DNA of 64,000 nt from Notospermus geniculatus (taxonomy: Eukaryota; Nemertea; Pilidiophora; Heteronemertea; Lineidae): assembly GCA_002633025.1 (NCBI GenBank), contig NMRB01000249.1, positions 241,336 to 305,335 of the forward strand, given 5' to 3'. Below the pieces are notes generated by a model. It was not told the origin of the DNA and made no database searches. It saw nothing but the letters and a program-made list of their open reading frames with translations. Positions 19,338-29,186 of the stretch are shown one piece after another (position 1 is the first letter of the stretch; the number at the start of each line of letters is the position of its first letter). A program made the translations under genes and the position numbers.

Positions 19338-19800
19338 ACCTGGTTTAGGCGTCCTTAAAGCGTATGCGATCTCTTACTGATATTTTGACTGCCGACGTAG
19401 AGGGAGCCACCTAGCGGCAGCAATACGAACTACAAAAATAATTATTAAAACCATTACATCTGGTCCAGTAGATCGAGTTGGTGAGTCGCGCACGGCGATG
19501 ATGGCGCCGGCTGTCGAGAAAAAGTGGAAATACCGGGTTCCTTTAACTGTGCCAACAAAAGACTAATAAAATGGCGGATGTAAAAGTCAGTGGACGCGGA
19601 CGCATGGCATTCAGTACGAGGGCATTTAGCTCGGATGTCCAGCGCGGACTTTCAATTTAGTTCCGCGCGGATGACCGATGTTGTCCACGGACATTGATTG
19701 GAATATCCTTGCCGACCTTGCGATTATATTTTTTCTGCCATCTCAGGTCGCCTTTAATTACCAGCGACCGTTTGTTACTGTGTTTGGTAGGAAGGTAATC
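19338..19800 (+). other. Complete downstream module of receptor unit 7
   Basis: This is one of the cleanest versions: CCTGGTTTAGGCGTCC, the AATAAA at 19,565, then the CpG-rich block (GACGCGGACGCATGG to CCACGGACATTGATTGG) and GTAGGAAGGTAATCGGAGCC leading into the SINE. Confidence 0.6.
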
Positions 19801-19804
19801 GGAG

Positions 19805-19890
19805 CCTTGAGAGCCGAGTGTTTATCACGTCCACTTAGCAACCAGCAGGTACTGGGTTCGAAACCAGCCTGGGCCATATGAAGATAAGAT
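19805..19890 (+). mobile_element. tRNA-derived SINE-like repeat
   Basis: Degraded box A (GAGCCGAGTGTTTATCACGT) and good box B (GGGTTCGAAACCAGCC), followed by GGGCCATATGAAGATAAG. Confidence 0.7.
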
Positions 19891-20204
19891 AAATCATCTC
19901 TGGCTCTTCACGTCCCTCGCCTGGGACTGAAAGCGTGGTACCTTGTGCCTAGTAAAAGACCACATCCAAGTCAGGAACATGAAGCGCTTCAGATGGCTTC
20001 TTCCGTACTTATGATGCTGCAATGATGATGCTCTTGCTCCAATGATGCTCTGGCTTCGGCTGTGATTGAAAAATCTAATACAAATACAAGGTAATGTGAC
20101 GTCCTATTGTCACTTGTCAGCACCAGTTGCTGTTTGCCCCAAACATTCTCCTCCTTATATGTCAGCAACAGTGGTTCTTTTTCTCTATTGTTTGTCTCGG
20201 GAGG

Positions 20205-20330
20205 TGTTCTAAATATATTATTATTCTAATTTCTGTATTTCACAGTCATCATATTCCTTTGTTGAATCACTTTAAATGTAAAATCGACGAGTACATGTAT
20301 ATAAATGTTCGACATTAAAAGTAGCGCCAG
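20205..20330 (+). promoter_or_regulatory. Promoter-like module of receptor unit 8
   Basis: TATTATTATTCTAATTTC and a TTTCACAG acceptor-like site, with the TATATAAATG box at 20,298-20,307 and ATTAAAAGTAGCG. It is 434 bases before the ATG. Confidence 0.55.
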
Positions 20331-20460
20331 TCTTAATACTTTGACGGCCACAAATGCTGACAGCCCGCAGAGGTGGACATATGCAGTAGTGTTCCACAGA
20401 AGACTGGTACTAATTTTGGGCCGACATTAGTTTACTAAATCAAGCCAACATTTTTGGTGG

Positions 20461-20621
20461 GTAATCGATGTGAGGCGACTTCTGTGGAGCTGACCGCTTT
20501 CCAGTTCGTTTGAATTGCTCGTAAACAAGATCCCACACAGCTGACCACTGCCGTTTTTCGTTCAACCTCGACTACGATTCGACGTTATATCACCACCCTT
20601 CATTCAAAGGTCTTCTTTCAG
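20461..20621 (+). other. Candidate 5' UTR intron of receptor unit 8
   Basis: A donor-like TGG/GTAATCGATG and the acceptor GGTCTTCTTTCAG/TTAG enclose 161 bases. The spacing matches other units. Confidence 0.3.
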
Positions 20622-20731
20622 TTAGAATGTCCTTTTTTGCCCCGTCGCGGCTCCGATGGCCGTTTCACCGGGCTGGCGTTATCCGGTGCTATAATTTGAT
20701 TCAAAACGAAAACTACAACGAGTCTTGAAAT

Positions 20732-21736
20732 ATGGATGTTGTCACCACACAGCTGTTCAGTCAAAGTGGCCAAGATTTTGTACTGCTCCGCTTGGACCAG
20801 TTCATCGGGTTCCTGGAGGGTTATGTAATGGCAGTCATCTTCGTAATAGGAAGTTTTGGAAACATCACCTCTCTTGTAATCTTTATTCGTTATGGAAAGA
20901 GGAAAGACGCGATGGCGACGTACCTCATTTGCCTTGCTGTGTCAGATATGTTAAATATTCTTTTCGTAGGTTTTCCTATGTGGCTCTTTTTAGGCCTTCG
21001 CCAACTGACAAACGGAGGCATGTACATCGATGTATACCACATATCAGTGCTGAGTTGCAAGCTGTGCATATACATCTACGTCCTCCTTCAGACGACTTCG
21101 GCCTGGATAATCGCAGTGTTCTCAGTCGAACGAGCAATAATGGTTTGGTTTCCCCTGCAAAGGATGAAATTTACTCCAACACGCCGAAGGACGGTAGTGG
21201 CAGTGGTTTTGATGTGCTGTGCTGTTTTGGGAATTCACAGTGCTATAATGAGTGATTTATTCATCGTAGCTGATAGGAGGTTCTGCTACTATCCCCAAGA
21301 AAAATCACTGCTTATCATTTATGACAATTTTCTCCATCATTTTTTTCCCTGCTTCACTATCACAACAGCAAATATACTCATTCTAACCGGCATTGCCAAG
21401 TCGAAACGAAAGAAAGATAGTGTGTCTACATGTACCTCGAAAATAGCAAAGGAGGTTTCTGACCGGAAGGCACTCACCAACCTGTTCCTTGTGTCCGCCA
21501 TGTTTGTTGTTTTCATGACGCCAATCTCCGTCATCTCCCTTTATATCTTTAACCAACCAGACGACGTTGGAAAACCCTACACAACTCTGTTATATCTTCT
21601 CTTTCGGCTGTTTACCCAGGTCAGTTACTTCAACTACTGTTTGAACTTTGTTGTTTACGGATTTTCTTTACCATACTACCGTCGAGGACTGCGAAATTTG
21701 TTTTGTTTTTGCACCTTCCAATATGGTGAAGGGTAA
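20732..21736 (+). CDS. Class A GPCR, array member 8 (intronless)
   Basis: 334 residues, the longest in the array because the third cytoplasmic loop has extra codons (KKDSVSTCTSKIAKEVS). TM1 is followed by GKRKDAMATYL, where Lys replaces Asn. TM2 reads LAVSDMLNILF, an unusual Asn. Loop 1 is LRQLTNGGMYIDVYHIS, and TM3 is entered through CKLCIYIYVLLQTTSAW. Loop 2 has IVADRRFCYYPQEKS and loop 3 has QPDDVGKPYTT. The 3' part from 21,500 is nearly repeated at 34,872 as the first sequence of duplication copy B. The poly(A) word is AATGAA instead of AATAAA near 21,997. Confidence 0.94.
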   Translation: MDVVTTQLFSQSGQDFVLLRLDQFIGFLEGYVMAVIFVIGSFGNITSLVIFIRYGKRKDAMATYLICLAVSDMLNILFVGFPMWLFLGLRQLTNGGMYIDVYHISVLSCKLCIYIYVLLQTTSAWIIAVFSVERAIMVWFPLQRMKFTPTRRRTVVAVVLMCCAVLGIHSAIMSDLFIVADRRFCYYPQEKSLLIIYDNFLHHFFPCFTITTANILILTGIAKSKRKKDSVSTCTSKIAKEVSDRKALTNLFLVSAMFVVFMTPISVISLYIFNQPDDVGKPYTTLLYLLFRLFTQVSYFNYCLNFVVYGFSLPYYRRGLRNLFCFCTFQYGEG

Positions 21737-22233
21737 AGCCTGGTTTAGGCCTCCTTAGAGCAGCACCGTATGCTATCTCTTACCGGTATTTTACTTATGA
21801 CGTAGAGGGAGCCACCTAGCGGCAGCAAGACGAACTACAATAAACCTACTTCAAAATGTGCATAGTACATCCGGTCCATTCGCCGACAACTTCGTTAGTC
21901 ACCGGGGTTGGAGAGTGGCGCACACTGCGATGGTGGCGCTGGGTGTGGAGAAAAAGTGGCAATACCGGCTCCTTTGTCTGTGCCAACGCAAGACCAATGA
22001 AATGACGGATGTAAAAGTCCGTGGACACGGTCGCAAGGCATTCAGTCCGAGGACATTTAGCTCGGGGGTGTCTGCGCAGACGTTCCAATTGAGGTCTTTG
22101 CGGATGACCGTGGTTGTCCACGGACGTTGATTGGAATATCTCTGCCGACCCTGCGATATTTTTTTCTGTCGTCTCAGGTCACCTGTATATAATTACCAGT
22201 GACCGTTTGTTACTGTGTTTGATAGGAAGATAA
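21737..22233 (+). other. Downstream module of receptor unit 8
   Basis: The shared 3' segment with variants GGGTGTGGAG and GTGGACACGG that are also seen in the 35,109 copy, followed by the CpG-rich block. Confidence 0.5.
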
Positions 22234-22273
22234 TGATGTGATCAGTGATGTCATCCGCGACATCACTGATCAT
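22234..22273. repeat. Short palindrome
   Basis: GATGTGATCAGTGATGTC and GACATCACTGATCATC form a hairpin of about 40 bases where the SINE lies in other units. Confidence 0.75.
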
Positions 22274-22640
22274 CCAAGGAAGCATTTGTCGCAAACGAGT
22301 CAAAAAAAATTAAAATAACTGAAATATGTTTAGTCGCTTCTGTGATCGCAAGGCCGGTCACCTACATGTAGAAAATCGCTCGAAAAATCGCTAGTGTACG
22401 GCGCCCTTTACAGGCGCAGTTAGCTTCAGATGGCTCTTCCGTACTTATCAGGGCCAATGATGCTCTGGCTTCGATCGCGATGGAAAAAATATAACACAAA
22501 TACAGGCTAATCGGTAAGTGTGTGACGTTCTATTGTCACTTGTAAGTACCAGTGGCTGTTTGTCGCAAACATTTTCCCTCCTTTATCCAACCTTGTCAAC
22601 ACCAGTGGGTGTTTGTCTTTATTATTATGTTTGTCTCAGG
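22274..22640 (+). other. Spacer with SINE tail remnants
   Basis: Unique DNA at 22,274-22,430 is followed by the usual tail (GGGCCAATGATGCTCTGGC). There is no gene. Confidence 0.4.
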
Positions 22641-22644
22641 GATT

Positions 22645-22760
22645 ATTCTAAATATATTATTATTCTAATTTTTATATTTAACAGTCATCATCATCATCCC
22701 TTTATTGAATCGCTTTAAATCGACGAGTATATATATTGTTGGACGTTAAAAATAGCGCCA
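22645..22760 (+). promoter_or_regulatory. Promoter-like module of receptor unit 9
   Basis: TATTATTATTCTAATTTT and AACAGTCATC, with the box altered to TATATATATTG (22,728-22,738), then GTTAAAAATAGCGCC. It is 462 bases before the ATG. Confidence 0.5.
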
Positions 22761-22899
22761 GTCTTAATACTTGTGACGGCCACAAATGCTGACAGCCCGC
22801 AGAGATGGACATAATGCAGTCTTGTACCGTGCAAGACTGGTACATGTTATAATTTTGGGGCGACGTTAATTTACTAAATCAGGCTAACATTTCTGGCGG

Positions 22900-23063
22900 G
22901 TAATCGACGTGAGGTGACTTCTGTTGAGCTGACCGCTTTCCAGTTCGTTTGAATTTACTCGTAACATGTAAACAAGATGCCGCAGAGCTGACCACTGCCG
23001 TTTTGCATTCTCTACTACGATTCGATGTTATATCATCACCGGTCTTCAAAGGTCTTATTTCAG
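22900..23063 (+). other. Candidate 5' UTR intron of receptor unit 9
   Basis: A donor-like CGG/GTAATCGACG and an acceptor GGTCTTATTTCAG/ATAG, 164 bases apart. Confidence 0.3.
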
Positions 23064-23189
23064 ATAGAATGTCCGAAACTCTTTTGCAGTGTCACGGCTC
23101 CGGTGGCAGTTTCAGCGGGCAGGCGGTATCCGGTGGTACAATTTGATTCCAAATGATAAGTACATGTACAGCATATTGACTCTTGAAAT

Positions 23190-24188
23190 ATGGATGTTGT
23201 CACCACACAGCTATTCAGCCAAAGTGGCCAAGACTTTGTGCTGCTCCGCTTGGACCAGTTCATCGGGTTCCTGGAGGGTTATGTAATGGCGGTCGTCTTT
23301 GTGATAGGAAGTTTTGGAAACATCACCTCTCTCGTCATCTTTCTTCGTTACGGACGGAAGAACGACGCGATGGCGACGTACCTTATTTGCCTTGCTGTGT
23401 CCGATATGTTATTTATTATTTTCGTAGGTTTACCTATGTGGCTTTGGTTAGGCCTTCGCCGACTGACAGACGGAAGAATGTACATCAATGTATACCACAT
23501 ATCAGTGTTGAGTTGCAAGCTGGGTACATACATCTACGTCCTCTTTCAAACGACTTCGGCCTGGATAATCGCAGTGTTCTCAGTCGAACGGGCAATAATG
23601 GTTTGGTTTCCCCTGCAAAGGATGAAATTTACTCCATCGCGCCGAAGGACGGTCCTAGCAGTGATTTTGATGTGCTGTGCTCTTTTGGTAATTCACAGTG
23701 CTGTAATGAGTAATTCAGTCATCTTAGATAACAGATGGTTCTGCATCTATCCCCAAGAAGTATCACTTCTTCTCATTTACGACTATTTCCTTTTTTATTT
23801 TTTTCCCTGCTTCACTATCACAACAGCAAATATACTCATTCTAACCGGCATTTCCAAGTCGAAACAGACGACAGATAGTGCGTCAGACTCGAAAATAGCA
23901 AAGGAAGTTTCTGACCGGAAGGCACTCATCAACCTGTTCCTTGTGTCCGCCATGTTTGTTGTTCTAATGACGCCAAACTCCTTCATCTCTGTTTACATCT
24001 TCAACCAACCAGACGACGTTGAAAAATCATACACAACTCTGCTATATCTTCTTTTCGAGTTGTTTACCCAGGTCAGTTACTTAAACTACTGTTTGAACTT
24101 TGTTGTTTACGGATTTTCTTTACCATACTACCGTCGAGGACTGCGAAATTTGTTTTGTTTTTGCACCTTCCAATATGGTAACGGGTAA
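23190..24188 (+). CDS. Class A GPCR, array member 9 (intronless)
   Basis: 332 residues. TM2 has MLFIIFVGLPMWLWLG, a Trp-rich start to loop 1 shared only with members 11, 14 and 15. Loop 1 is LRRLTDGRMYINVYHIS. Loop 2 is VILDNRWFCIYPQEVS, where the usual CYYP is CIYP. TM5 begins IYDYFLFYFFPCF, and TM6 is VVLMTPNSFISVYIF as in member 4. The second cytoplasmic loop has TPSRRRTV, Ser replacing Thr. The tail is LFCFCTFQYGNG. Only about 35 bases of the usual 3' module follow before the chimeric fragment at 24,314. The paralog at 36,755 is its counterpart in duplication copy B. Confidence 0.94.
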   Translation: MDVVTTQLFSQSGQDFVLLRLDQFIGFLEGYVMAVVFVIGSFGNITSLVIFLRYGRKNDAMATYLICLAVSDMLFIIFVGLPMWLWLGLRRLTDGRMYINVYHISVLSCKLGTYIYVLFQTTSAWIIAVFSVERAIMVWFPLQRMKFTPSRRRTVLAVILMCCALLVIHSAVMSNSVILDNRWFCIYPQEVSLLLIYDYFLFYFFPCFTITTANILILTGISKSKQTTDSASDSKIAKEVSDRKALINLFLVSAMFVVLMTPNSFISVYIFNQPDDVEKSYTTLLYLLFELFTQVSYLNYCLNFVVYGFSLPYYRRGLRNLFCFCTFQYGNG

Positions 24189-24313
24189 ACCTGGTTTAGG
24201 CGTCCTTAAAGGAGCGGCACCGTCAAACTGCACACAGCGCCACCTCCAGTCTTCGACCTAGTGACACTGCCATCAGTTCCCTACTTTCTCGGCGGAGCGA
24301 TCGTAGTTCCTTC

Positions 24314-24565
24314 TTCCTTGTGTCCACCATGTTTGTTGTTTTCATGACGCCAAGCTCCGTCATCTCTGTTTACATGTTTAACCAACCAGACGACGTTGGA
24401 AAATCCTACACAACTCTGCTATATCTTCTCTTTCGGTTGTTTACCCAGGTCAGTTACTTAAACTACTGTTTGAACTTTGTTGTTTACGGATTTTCTTTAC
24501 CATACTACCGTCGAGGACTGCGAAATTTGTTTTGTTTTTGCACCTTCCAATATGGTAACGGGTAA
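24314..24565 (+). pseudogene. GPCR 3' fragment (TM6 to tail) after member 9
   Basis: About 83 codons from FLVSTMFVVFMTPSSV through TM7 to the stop match the 3' end of the receptor at 36,755 (shared TMFVV, SSVISVYMF, DDVGKSYTT) rather than adjacent member 9. About 90 unrelated bases (24,224-24,313) precede it. An AATAAA lies at 24,820-24,825. The missing 5' part of this gene has been lost by deletion or misassembly. Confidence 0.88.
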
Positions 24566-25000
24566 AACCTGGTGTAGGCGTCCTTAAAGCGTGTGCCATC
24601 TCTTACTGATAGTTTGACTGCCGACGTAGAGGGCGCCACCTAAGGGCAGCAATACGACCTACAAAAACACACATTAACAAATGTTCATAGTACATCGGGT
24701 CGATTCGCCGACAACTAAGTTAGTCACTGGGTTGGAGAGTGACGCGCACGGCGATGGTGGCGCCGGCTGTCGAGAAAAAGTGGCAGTACCAGGCTCTTTA
24801 ACTGTGCCAACGCAAGAACAATAAAATGGAGCTTGAAATGGCGTCTTCCATTGGCTAATCCTTTGGCTTCGGCCGTGAGGGAAAAATTCTAATACAAATA
24901 CAGGGTAATCGGTAAGTGTGACGTCCTATTGTCATTTGTCAGCACCAGTGGCTGTTTGTCCCCATCATTTCTCCTCCAATGCAACTTATCAGCGCCAGTG
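24566..25000 (+). other. Downstream module after the fragment
   Basis: A shortened 3' module with the AATAAA at 24,820. The CpG-rich block and SINE are deleted, and the sequence passes directly to CCATTGGCTAATCCTTTGG. TTTGTCCCC at 24,955-24,963 is the empty site for the MITE at 38,159. Confidence 0.5.
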
Positions 25001-25029
25001 GGTTGTACCTATTATGTTTGTCTCAGGAT

Positions 25030-25145
25030 ATATTCTGAATATATATATTATTATTCTATTTTCTATATTTAACAGTCGTCATATTCCTTTGTTGGATCGC
25101 TTTAAATCGACGAGTATATAAATGATAGACATTAAAAATAGCGCC
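25030..25145 (+). promoter_or_regulatory. Promoter-like module of receptor unit 11
   Basis: TATATATTATTATTC, TATATTTAACAGTCGTC, TATATAAATG (25,115-25,124) and ATTAAAAATAGCGCC. It is 452 bases before the ATG. Confidence 0.55.
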
Positions 25146-25281
25146 AGTCTTAATACTTGTGACGACCACATTTGCTGACATCAGCCCTCAGAGGTGGACA
25201 TCATGCAGTTGTGCAGCATACAAGTCGGCTGGTACTAATTTGGGGCCGACCTTAATTTATTAAATCAACATTTTTCGGCGG

Positions 25282-25449
25282 GTAATCGATGTGAGATGAT
25301 TTCTGCTGAGCTGATCGTTTTCCAGTTCGTTTGAATTTACTCGTCAACAAGATCCCACACAGCTGGCCACTGACTTTTCTCGTTCAATCTCTACTACGAT
25401 TCGAGGTTATATGTATATCATCACCGTTCGTTCAAAGGTCTTCTTTCAG
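25282..25449 (+). other. Candidate 5' UTR intron of receptor unit 11
   Basis: CGG/GTAATCGATG to TCTTCTTTCAG/ATAG, 168 bases, the same length as in the 39,134 unit. Confidence 0.3.
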
Positions 25450-25566
25450 ATAGAATGTCCGAAACTCTTTTGCAGCGTCACGGCTTCGATGCAGTCCAGT
25501 GGGTTTGCAATATCCAGTGGTACAATTCGATTCAAAATCATACTACAACATATTGACTCTTGAAAT

Positions 25567-26565
25567 ATGGATGTTGTCACCACACAGCTGTCCATCCAAA
25601 GTGACCAAGACTTTGTGTTGCTCCGCTTGGACCAGTTCGTTGGGATCGTGGAGGGTTATGTAATGGCAGTCATCTTCGTAATAGGAAGTTTTGGAAACAT
25701 CACCTCTCTCGTCATCTTTATCCGTTACGGACGGAAGAACGACGCGATGGCGACGTACCTTATTTGCCTTGCTGTGTCCGATATGTTATGTATTCTTTTC
25801 GCAGGTTTTCCTATGTGGCTTTGGTTTGGCCTTCGCCAACTGACAGACGGAAGCATGTACATCAATGTATACCTAGCATCAGTGCTGAGTTGCAAGCTGG
25901 GCACATACATCTACGTCCTCTTTCAAACGACTTCGGCCTGGATAATCGCAGTGTTCTCAGTCGAACGAGCAATAATGGTTTGGTTTCCCCTGCAAAGGAT
26001 GAAATTTACTCCAACTCGCCGAAGGACGGTCCTGGCAGTGGTTTTGATGTGCTGTCCTCTTTTGGGAATTCACAGTGCTGTAGTGAGTAATTTATTCATC
26101 TTAGGTAACACATGGTTCTGCCTCTATCCCCAAAAAGTATCACTGCTTCTCATTTATGACAATTTCCTTTGTTATTTTTTTCCCTGCTTCATTATCACTA
26201 CAGCAAATATACTTATTCTAACCGGCATTTCCAAGTCGAAACGAAAGAAAGATAGTGCGTCTGCCTCGAAAATATCAAAGGAAGTTTCTGACCGGAAGGC
26301 ACTCATCAATCTCTTCCTTGTGTCCGCCATGTTTGTTGTTTTCATGACGCCAAACTCCTTCATCTCTGTTTACATCTTTAACCAACCAGACGACGTTGAA
26401 AAATCCTACAGAACTCTGCTATATCTTCTTTTTCGGTTGTTCACCCAGGTCAGTTTCTTCAACTACTGTTTGAACTTTGTTGTTTACGGATTTTCTTTAC
26501 CATACTACCGTCGAGGACTGCGAAATTTGTTTTGTATTTGCACCTTCCAATATGTTGACGGGTAA
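25567..26565 (+). CDS. Class A GPCR, array member 11 (intronless)
   Basis: 332 residues. The amino segment LRLDQFVGIVEGYVMAV, with Ile-Val before EGY, is shared only with the receptor at 39,134. TM2 reads MLCILFAGFPMWLWFG. Loop 1 is LRQLTDGSMYINVYLAS, lacking the His or Gln found before the TM3 Ser elsewhere. Loop 2 is FILGNTWFCLYPQKVS, a CLYP variant. TM5 includes LCYFFPCFIITTAN. The tail is LFCICTFQYVDG. The AATAAA is at 26,950-26,955, displaced by the small foldback at 26,744. The motifs are otherwise complete. Confidence 0.94.
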   Translation: MDVVTTQLSIQSDQDFVLLRLDQFVGIVEGYVMAVIFVIGSFGNITSLVIFIRYGRKNDAMATYLICLAVSDMLCILFAGFPMWLWFGLRQLTDGSMYINVYLASVLSCKLGTYIYVLFQTTSAWIIAVFSVERAIMVWFPLQRMKFTPTRRRTVLAVVLMCCPLLGIHSAVVSNLFILGNTWFCLYPQKVSLLLIYDNFLCYFFPCFIITTANILILTGISKSKRKKDSASASKISKEVSDRKALINLFLVSAMFVVFMTPNSFISVYIFNQPDDVEKSYRTLLYLLFRLFTQVSFFNYCLNFVVYGFSLPYYRRGLRNLFCICTFQYVDG

Positions 26566-27220
26566 AACCTGGTTTTGGCGTCCTTGAAGGAGTACCGTAT
26601 GCTTCATGTATTTTTTACCGATATTTTGACTTATGACGTAGAGGGAGTCACCTAGCGGCAGCAATACGAAGTAAAAAACATATACAAAATGTACGTAGTA
26701 CATCGTGTCCATTCGTGACAACTTACATGTAATTATTCACTAGAGGGCGTACATGTATGTATAAAACATCTTAAGTGTAAAGTTTTCCTTATGTTTTGTT
26801 AGGAACAATAGTTTAAGGGGAATTTTACACTTAAGGTGTTTTGTGCATACGGCCCAAGGTTTGGAGAGTGGCGCGCACAGCGAACGTGTCATCGGCTGTC
26901 GGGAAAACGTGGCAACACCAGGCACCTTTAACTGCGCCAAGGCAAGACCAATAAAATGGCGGACGTGAAAGTCAGTTGACGTGAACGCAAGGCATTCAGT
27001 CCGAGGACATTTAGCTCGGATGTCTGCGCGGGACAGTAAGCTGTGGTGCCTTGTATATGTACCTTGTCTTGCGAAGGCAAGTAAAAGACTCTATCCAACT
27101 GGGGAACATGAGTAGCTTAAGAGGACCTTTTCCGTACTTATCAAGGCCAATAATGCTCTGCTTCGCCGTGATGGAAAAATCTAATTCAAATACAGGGTAA
27201 TCGTTAAGTGTCACGTCCTA
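26566..27220 (+). other. Downstream module of receptor unit 11
   Basis: The shared 3' module with an inserted foldback, a shortened CpG-rich block, and a SINE tail (GAACATGAGTAGCTTAAGAGG) without the tRNA-like head. Confidence 0.5.
26744..26855. mobile_element. Small foldback element (also at 40,311)
   Basis: ATGTATAAAACATCTTAAGTG pairs imperfectly with CACTTAAGGTGTTTTGTGCA. The A copy has an extra ACATGTAT. The B copy has the cleaner ends GGGGCCGTATG and CATACGGCCCC. Confidence 0.75.
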
Positions 27221-27490
27221 CACAGAAAAAAAAATCAACTCGAGTGGAGACTCAGAGTCTCACTTTAGGGACAAAATGGTTCGAAACACTTTTTGACTCA
27301 AAATGAAACAGAAAATATGTCGGCCCGAGACAATGACACCTCGTTCCGAGGGAAAATATTTCGGGCCGAGTTGTTATTGTCTCGCGCCGAAATATTTTCT
27401 GTTTCATTTTGAGTCAAAAAGTGTTTCGAACCATTTTGTCCCTAAAGTGAGACTCTGAGTCTCGACTCGAGTTGATTTTTTTTTTCTGTG
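27221..27490. mobile_element. Foldback MITE, 270 bp, TA-flanked
   Basis: The arms start CACAGAAAAAAAAATCAACT and end AGTTGATTTTTTTTTTCTGTG-like, and they pair for over 110 bases. TA occurs on both sides, consistent with Tc1/mariner-type insertion. In copy B only the left arm survives (40,782 to about 40,925). Confidence 0.88.
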
Positions 27491-27631
27491 TATTATCAGC
27501 AGTGCTGTTTGTCCCCAACATTTCTCCTCCTTTCTGCAACTTGCCAGGAACTCTATTATGTTTGTCTCAGGAAGTATTCTAAATATATTATTATTAAATT
27601 CTAACTTCTATTTTTAACAGTCATCATATTC

Positions 27632-28447
27632 CGGACGACGTACCTTATTTGACTTGCTGTGTCCGACATGTTATGTATTCTTTCTATAGGTTTTCCTATG
27701 TGGCTCTCGGTAGGCCTCCGCCGCATGACAAACGGAAGCGTCCGCGTTAATACATACCAAACATCAGTCCTGACGTGCAAACTCGGCACATATTTTTTCG
27801 TCCTCTTTCAGACGACGTCGGCCTGGATAATCGCCTTGTTTTCAATCGAGCGAGCAATTATGGTTTGGTTTCCCTTGCAAAGGATGAAACTCACTTTAAA
27901 GCGCCGGAGGAGAGTAGTAGCAGCGGTTATGTTGTGCTGCGCTCTTTCGGGAATTCACGGTGGCATAATGAGCAATATATCACTCGTCGGTAAAAGAAAG
28001 TTCTGCTACTATCCGCAGGAATCTCTGTTTCGGGTTTATGACAATTTCCTCTTTTATTTTCTCCCCTGTTTCACAATCACAACAGCAAATACACTTATTC
28101 TAATCGGCATTTCCAAGTCGAAACAAAAGAAAGACGGTGCGGCTACCGCGAAAATAGCAAAGGAAGTCTCCGACCGGAAGGCACTCATTAACCTGTTCCT
28201 TGTGTCCGCCATGTTTGTTGTTTTCATGACGCCCAACTCCGTCTTCTCTGTCGTCATCGTCAGCCTACCAGTCGAAGGCACAAAATCCTACGCCTATTTA
28301 TTCTATCTGATTTTCCGCTTATTTACCCAAATCAGTTTCTGTAACTACTGTTTTAATTTTGTTGTGTACGGATTTTCGTTACCATTCTACCGTCGAGGAC
28401 TTCAAAGGATATTTTGTTTTTGCACCTCCCAACATGGTATCGCATAA
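27632..28447 (+). pseudogene. Diverged class A GPCR, member 12, lacking TM1
   Basis: Receptor homology begins abruptly at ACGACGTACC (end of the first cytoplasmic loop), directly behind a promoter-module AACAGTCATCATATTCC. An in-frame TGA at 27,650-27,652 replaces the Cys of the LICLAVSD motif. From the ATG at 27,668 the frame is open to 28,447. This is the most divergent member: LTCKLGTYFFVLF, FSIERAIM, KLTLKRRRRVVAAVML, ISLVGKRKFCYYP, VVIVSLPVEGTKS, and tail GLQRIFCFCTSQHGIA. NFVVY remains. Without TM1 it should not work as a receptor. Its long intact frame after the TGA suggests recent loss or transcription in a shorter form. It has no counterpart in duplication copy B. An AATAAA lies at 28,494-28,499. 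Confidence 0.85.
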
Positions 28448-28572
28448 GACCTGGTTATACTTCATTGATTCCGCTATCGTATGACCAATAATGAATAAAA
28501 ATGGTGAGTAAACGACAGCTGAATTGGATGAGGTCTAAATCAGAGCTAAGGCTACCAAAGAGGCCCACTTAA

Positions 28573-28806
28573 AGCCATACAATCACGAGAGCTGCCGTAG
28601 CCGTCGATTCACATTTTTGTTCGAACAAAAATGCGAGAAAGTTTCTTAGCAAAAGTTAAATGACGAAAAACAAGTGTTGTGGTCAGAGTCGATCATCAAT
28701 CAGATTATTTCTAATGGAAGCATGCCACTTTCACGTGACTGTCTCAACGAGTGTTCGAACCAAAATGTGAATCGACGGCTACGGTAGCTCTCGTGATTGT
28801 ATGGCT
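28573..28806. mobile_element. Foldback MITE, 234 bp, TTAA target duplication
   Basis: TTAA at 28,569-28,572 and 28,807-28,810 brackets arms AGCCATACAATCACGAGAGC and GCTCTCGTGATTGTATGGCT, continuing through GCCGTCGATTCACATTTT. TTAA duplication is the hallmark of piggyBac-type insertion. A degenerate relative lies near 31,080-31,205. Confidence 0.88.
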
Positions 28807-28810
28807 TTAA

Positions 28811-29182
28811 TAACTCCTCGTTTACTACAGTCGTGTAGTCGTGAATGCTACAGAGTTGACCCATTAAATGGCCACGATATTGCCACTTCTGCCAAATCTC
28901 TGCCAAAATTATTGCCACTTTTTGTCGGTAGCCGGCGCCACCGACAGTGATTGCATCATTCTCCAATATCGCCGTCTTGCCTTTTGCCCTAGTTAGTGTT
29001 GGAGAGTGTATGATTACAATATAATGCATACATGTACATGACGTGTATATGTGGATACGCTAGGAATGAGAGTTACTCTACATGGGGCGAGGTTTATAAA
29101 AATAGTTTAACAACATTGTCAATAGAGGTCTCCCTTAACGCGGGTTTGTTAGCCCAGGAAAGGGATGGAATACTGTGGCCCT
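28811..29182. other. Non-coding spacer; copy A resumes matching copy B at about 28,936
   Basis: Unique to A up to CCACCGACAGTG, then collinear with 41,946 onward. No gene is seen. Confidence 0.4.
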
Positions 29183-29186
29183 TTAA

